Source: CBCXTT01 sp965178295
Lineage (GTDB): Bacteria; Pseudomonadota; Alphaproteobacteria; UBA7879
Direction: 5' to 3'
DNA length: 64,000 nucleotides
Assembly: GCA_965178295.1 (NCBI GenBank)
Contig: CBCXTT010000002.1
Coordinates: forward strand, 298,062-362,061
Below, one piece after another: positions 59,633-64,000 of the stretch. How positions within the stretch are numbered: position 1 is the first letter of the stretch; every line of letters starts with the position of its first letter. The notes below the pieces were generated by a model. The model did no database searches. It was not told the origin of the DNA and was given only the letters and a program-made list of their open reading frames with translations. Position numbers and translations under genes: made by a program.

Positions 59633-60808
59633 CTACCCCTTTTCTAATATCTCATACATGGTATTAATAACACGATCTTGGTCTGCAATTGTCATTTCTG
59701 GAAAAAATGGCAAACTCACAATACGAGCTCCCACATCTTCTGTCAAAGGAAGATGGGTATTTGGGTATTGCGCTTTGTATAAAGAAAATTGATGCACCGG
59801 TTGATAATGCAGTCCTGTTCCAATATTATGTTCCTGCATTTTTTTCATAAACACATCCCGGCTAACGCCTGTCACGTCAGGATTGATTAGAATAGAAAAA
59901 AGCTGCCACGCATGACGGAACTTATACGTCTTGGGCAGTTTAGGCAGAGTGATGCTTTTCCAGTTCTGCATGTTTGCCATATAGTACATAGCAATCTCAT
60001 GTTTTTGCGCTAATCGAGTTTCTAAACTTTTGAGTTGATGTATACCTAATGCAGCGCTTATATCAGACATATTATTTTTTAGGCCTGAAGTTCTTACATC
60101 GTAACGGTGGGAACTGTCTTTCGTATATCGGTTCCATGCATCTCGATCAATGCCATGAAAGCGGGCGCTTTTTAACTTGTACATCAGCGTATTGTCACGT
60201 GTTGAGATGCATCCCCCTTCAATGGTTGTGATATTTTTAGAAGCTTGGAAGCTAAAACACTGTATGTCCCCAAAACTTCCAATAATTTTCTCATTGTAAT
60301 GCGCTCCTATTGCTTGGGCAGCATCCTCTATAACACGTATATTATGCCGCGCTGCAATGGCATGAACAGGATCCATATCAACCGGCAGTCCTGTAAAGTG
60401 AACAGGCATAATGGCGCGTGTTTTTGATGTTATAAGCGCTGGCAGTTTATTGACATCCATGTTGTATGTGTCATCAATTTCGGCAAAGACAGTAGTGCCC
60501 CCAGCATTGAGGATCGTATTTGCACTTGCTACAAATGTCATGGAAGGTACGATCACTTCATCTCCTGGTTGCAAGTCAAGCTGAGCTAAGGCCATAAACA
60601 GTGCATCAGTTCCAGAGGTTAACGTGAGGGCGTGAGGTGTTTTTAAGTATGCACATAAGTCTTCCTCAAACTTTTGAGTGCGCGGGCCTGTTGCAATCCA
60701 CCCCCCCCTAAGACACGCTACAACATCACTAATCGCTGATTCACTGAAATACGGACGCACAAAAGGTAAAAATTCTTGCGTATGAAATGTACTAGCTTTT
60801 TGAGACAA
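59633..60808 (-). CDS. arnB: UDP-4-amino-4-deoxy-L-arabinose aminotransferase ArnB
   Basis: A 391-residue PLP-dependent DegT/DnrJ/EryC1/StrS aminotransferase converting UDP-4-keto-arabinose to UDP-Ara4N with glutamate. PLP Lys lies in FSFQASKNITTIEGGC (about 187-202); LTSGTDALFMAL binds the cofactor phosphate; VIEDAAQAIGA carries the Asp to the pyridine nitrogen. It overlaps the small SMR-like gene by 17 bp and leads into arnC. Confidence 0.93.
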   Translation of the reverse strand: MSQKASTFHTQEFLPFVRPYFSESAISDVVACLRGGWIATGPRTQKFEEDLCAYLKTPHALTLTSGTDALFMALAQLDLQPGDEVIVPSMTFVASANTILNAGGTTVFAEIDDTYNMDVNKLPALITSKTRAIMPVHFTGLPVDMDPVHAIAARHNIRVIEDAAQAIGAHYNEKIIGSFGDIQCFSFQASKNITTIEGGCISTRDNTLMYKLKSARFHGIDRDAWNRYTKDSSHRYDVRTSGLKNNMSDISAALGIHQLKSLETRLAQKHEIAMYYMANMQNWKSITLPKLPKTYKFRHAWQLFSILINPDVTGVSRDVFMKKMQEHNIGTGLHYQPVHQFSLYKAQYPNTHLPLTEDVGARIVSLPFFPEMTIADQDRVINTMYEILEKG

Positions 60809-61163
60809 GGTATACTCCTACAATAATAACACCAATACCTAATATGCGGATGACGGATAATGTTTCCCCGAAAAACAAATATCCAGCAACGGCTGTAACG
60901 ATATACCCTATACTTAAAAGAGGGTAGGCCGCGGTTACTTCGATACGGGATAGAATACCGAGCCAAATGAGTACGCTCATGATGTAGCAAGAAAGCCCGC
61001 CGATGACAAAAAAGTTTGTCATTACGGACCAACCAACAGTCGTTATACCACTCCAGTTAAACGAGAACTCACCAATGATGGTCATGCCCTTTTTTAGCAG
61101 AAGTTGTGCGGCGGCATTCAGTGTTACGCCAAAAATAATCATGGGGAGATACTGTCCAATCAT
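60792..61163 (-). CDS. SMR/EamA-like small transporter, probable Ara4N-lipid flippase subunit (ArnE/F-like)
   Basis: A 123-residue protein with four TM helices: NAAAQLLLKKGM in helix 1-loop, SRIEVTAAYPLLSIGYIVTA in helix 3-4 region and GETLSVIRILGIGVIIVGV near the end. ArnE and ArnF are such small paired proteins that flip undecaprenyl-phosphate-Ara4N. Only one is present here, and it may work as a homodimer. It lies between arnT (3 bp) and arnB (17-bp overlap). Confidence 0.82.
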   Translation of the reverse strand: MIGQYLPMIIFGVTLNAAAQLLLKKGMTIIGEFSFNWSGITTVGWSVMTNFFVIGGLSCYIMSVLIWLGILSRIEVTAAYPLLSIGYIVTAVAGYLFFGETLSVIRILGIGVIIVGVYLVSKS

Positions 61164-61166
61164 ATG

Positions 61167-62795
61167 CTATATATCCCGAGGCGGTTGGTTGCATATTGCG
61201 TAACACTGGTATGCTGATGAGACAATATAGGGATTTTTTTCTGAGAGTGAGGTCGGTATGTCTGGTGATTTTGCCACAAGACATACAGGTTGAGACCCAT
61301 GCCATTTTGCGTACAACAGACTATCCGTTATACGACTATTGCTTTGAGGCTCTAAATCTTGTCCAAACGTTAATTCACCGCGCCATCCATAAACACCAAC
61401 GGTGCGCCCTAAATATACCGGTAAGTCTTGGAAGTAATGACCGTAGCTTATGACTTCTGTTGTTTCAGGCATTGTTTCTAAAATAGCGAGCGCTGCTCCT
61501 TTGGCCGATATACGTGTTGCAAGTGGTGCAGCCATTATCAATATTACTAAAATTGAGGCAATGCTTAAGCTAATAGCTAACAGACCCTTGCGTATAGTGC
61601 CTTTGAAATACACCAAGGGTACCAAGAGTCCGCTGATACTAAAAATAGCAAGTAATGCCTGAATATAGGGGGACAAGACTACGTGGGGAACAGAAGGGCT
61701 GTTGTGATACCAAATCATATACAGCAATAATACATCCACCACATAATACAGGGTACAACACAAAGGAGATCTTTAACGATACCTGATTTTCAATGCCTCG
61801 TTTAATATAATGGCCAACTAGCAGAGAAAGCGCAGGAAAAGACGGGAGCCATATAGGGAATAAGTTTTGAATCAGCCAGGGAAAACCAGACAAATATAAA
61901 CACTATCCAAACAATAAGAAAAAATGTAACAGTATTTTTGCGCCCGGCAGCGCCACGCATCGCTGAGTGCTGAAGGAAAAAATGTGATCCATGGAAAGAA
62001 CCCTATAATCATAACAGGTAAATAAAACCAGAGGGGTTGAGTTCTGCCATGTACGTTTGTGAGATAGCGCATGATATGCTCTTGGATAAAGTAGAAGTGA
62101 AAGAACTCAGGCGTCTCCATATAAACCAACACATGCCAGGGGAGATATAAAGCCAGAAGAGAGTAAACGCTGATGGAAGATATAGAGGTAAAAGCTTTGT
62201 CCAAGTATTGGTGAGTGTGATTGAAAAGAGCACGACACAAGAAAATATAGCCTTACTCATCAGCCCCTTTGTGAGACCGGCAAGAGCTAGAAATGTGACG
62301 GTTCCATAAGCACAAAAGCGGGTTTTTTCCCAGGAGGAATTTGTATACCGACAATGACAGGCCAAAAGGCCTGCGCTAAGAAATACACTCACAGCCATAT
62401 CTAATATAATTACGTGAGCGAGTGCAAAGTAGAGCGCGCTTGTTGAGAGAATCAGGGAGCTTATTAGCCCTGTTAAGCGATCAAATAAAGCACGACCCGC
62501 TAGATACACAGCCAGGCAACCTAGCGCAGCAAAACCAACATAACCATTAGGCGCATTGATAATTCATTAATGCCAAAAAGTTTAAGAGCGAATTGTCTGC
62601 AACCAGTAAAATAAAATGGGTTTTTCAAAGTATTTGACGCCATTCAGACGTGGCGTAATATAATCACCTGTTTCAGCCATTTCTCGGGGGATTTCCACAT
62701 ATCGCCCTTCATCAGGCGCAGCAAAGGCGCCGATTTCCTAAAAAAGCGCCAAATAAAGGGGTAAGAAGAAGACACAATTGCATCTTTAAATACAT
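61167..62795 (-). pseudogene. arnT: Frameshifted ArnT-like aminoarabinose/glycosyl transferase
   Basis: An inner-membrane PMT-family lipid A transferase split over at least five frames. In order: APDEGRYVEIPREMAETGDY and YFEKPILFYWLQT (about 62610-62735), YLAGRALFDRLTGLISSLIL (about 62450-62510), LYLPWHVLVYMETPEFFHFY (about 62075-62135), SGFPWLIQNLFPIWLPSFPAL (shortened; near 61870), and an intact C-terminal frame (61167-61763). The EGRYVEIPREM segment with the catalytic-type acidic residue is well kept. Pieces are well conserved with simple indels between them, so either recent inactivation or sequence errors. Confidence 0.85.
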
Positions 62796-62858
62796 TTTTT
62801 GTTCATAAGGCGATACTAACCGCATCTTGCACAAAAAGATAGAGCATTGTTCTCTAGG

Positions 62859-64000
62859 TTAGAATGGCTGGGCACAGGTGAAATAAACATGCGCTTTATT
62901 GTCCTGGGGTCTGCGATTTGCAGGAATGGCGATGTCTAATGCAGCATCGCCCACAATCGTTTTGTACCGCACACCGGCTCCAAAGCCTGAAGAACATCTT
63001 TTTTCCAAAATTAGGGTAAGAAGAGAGATAGCGCTACCTGCATCCAGGAAACCGACAGCCGACAGTTTTTCCGTTACATGATAGGTGAGCTCTGTGCCAA
63101 ATGCGAGGACAGATCGCCCACCGACTGGTTTTCATCTTTGTCGAGTGGACCGGCCATTTGTTCACCATACCCTCTGACGCGAGCGCATCCCACCCGCCAT
63201 AAAAACGTTTATTGAGAGGAATCTTATCTAATTTAACGCCAGGTGAGATGCCAATGTTGTACCAACCCGAAAGCACAAGCCTTTGGCTGTCAGTGAGTGG
63301 CCAGAGGATGTGCTGCAAGAGAGTTGCATTCCAGAAGAAATGATGTGGCGCCACATCGAGAAAAGGTGTCACACGTAATGTTGCATCCCACCCCTTTCGT
63401 GGATTCTGTGAGTCATCATACGCTTCATATTTAAAACTCACAGGTAGGCCAATTAAAACTGGAGAATGATCTTTTCTGTCGCCATAGGGTTGATGCGACT
63501 GATAGAAAAGATATACCCAATCTCGCCAGTTAATTCACCGATAATGGGCGTTGAGACAATAGAAGACATTTCGGCTTCGAGTTGGTTGTATGCTGTGGTT
63601 TTATTGCGATGCAAGGTGATATAGTTACGTAATTCCACTGTCTGCCCAAATAACATCTGGAATAATGTGTGAGTAATACAAGCCTGTGTAATTTTGTCCC
63701 ACGCGTCCTTCAACTGTTACAAAGTCACTTTGCCAAATAGGTTGGTGCCTTTCAGGCTAACGAGCTTGAAAAGCCCTGTATTCCTTCAAAACCAACATCC
63801 CAAGCAAATGCTTTATTTCTCAACCCCTATAAGTTCAATGTCAACACTTAGAAGCCCATTAGAGGGCGCTGTCGGTGGTCGAGAAATTTTTACATAATTA
63901 AAGCGCTGTGTGTTGTTGATTTCTTCAACTGTTTGCATCACTTTCATATTGCTATAGATTTCCCCTTATGCCACTGGACATATTTGAGGATGAACTCTGT
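62859..64000 (-). pseudogene. tamA: Frameshifted TamA-like Omp85 outer-membrane assembly protein, incomplete
   Basis: The gene runs off the window end. Recognisable pieces: a POTRA-like segment (about 63830-63960, ending LSVDIELIG), barrel strands VGQNYTGLYYSHIIPDV and GWDATLRVTPFLDV, the RGYGEQMAGPLDKDEN-type loop (about 63120-63180), and a C-terminus with FGAGVRYKTIVGDAALDIAI, ending YFTCAQPF with terminal Phe, typical of TamA. At least four indels break the frame. TamA inserts outer-membrane proteins together with TamB. Frame damage is of the same kind as in the adjacent arnT. Confidence 0.82.

Overview
The window looks like a chromosomal segment of an obligately host-associated (probably intracellular) alphaproteobacterium, most like Holosporales/Rickettsiales-type lineages. 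Supporting observations: moderately low GC; alphaproteobacterial gene orders (tatA-tatB-tatC-serS-LysM/M23, tolQ-R-A-B, mreB-C-D-mrdA-rodA, dnaG-rpoD); a giant NAD-dependent glutamate dehydrogenase; many uptake carriers (aromatic amino acid permease, two Na+ symporters, two EamA carriers, MFS); several decayed genes; long gene-free gaps of 0.3-1.5 kb; and a 23S-5S unit with no 16S gene directly upstream. The assignment is inferred from gene content, not from a 16S gene, which is absent here.

Layout. 0-12.4 kb: ABC-F fragment, rpsU, amino acid permease, tRNA-Ser, a 1.5 kb empty stretch, an EamA carrier, nlpD-like/serS/tatCBA, an MscS channel and groESL with a CIRCE operator and a good sigma-70 promoter. 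13-18.2 kb: tRNA-Arg, NAD-GDH, tRNA-Gly, tRNA-CAT. 18.4-24.5 kb: a 911-residue composite outer-membrane protein followed by tolQRAB (no pal). 24.5-33.7 kb: SSS symporter, an empty AT-rich gap with a perfect 44-bp palindrome, tRNA-Lys, rodA/mrdA/mreDCB and an AGCS symporter. 34.0-40.6 kb: 23S-5S, then a Kdo/capsule-type cassette (kdsA remnant, SIS-only kdsD/kpsF, KpsC-like beta-Kdo transferase) enclosed by a perfect 579-bp direct repeat that carries the last ~95 bp of 23S plus a whole 5S gene. 40.8-54 kb: MFS carrier, glmU-glmS, rsmE, ubiA, two tiny unlisted genes (a LptM-like lipoprotein and a 41-aa membrane peptide), a porin, fdxA, dnaG-rpoD, tRNA-Leu. 54.8-64 kb: accC-accB, EamA carrier, an arn (aminoarabinose) operon whose last gene arnT is frameshifted, and a frameshifted TamA-like Omp85 gene running off the end.

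How the genes work together. Most of the window builds and maintains the envelope: Tol bridge, rod-shape machine, Tat export, UDP-GlcNAc supply (GlmS/GlmU), Kdo and Ara4N surface chemistry, porin and outer-membrane assembly. Imported amino acids probably feed the large glutamate dehydrogenase and the TCA cycle.

The most unusual items are the rRNA-end-flanked Kdo cassette, the AMIN-like/His-rich/double-barrel protein upstream of tol, a primary sigma factor without a recognisable region 1.1, the 44-bp palindrome, and a dense cluster of frameshifts in the last 2.3 kb that may be either decay or poor sequence quality.
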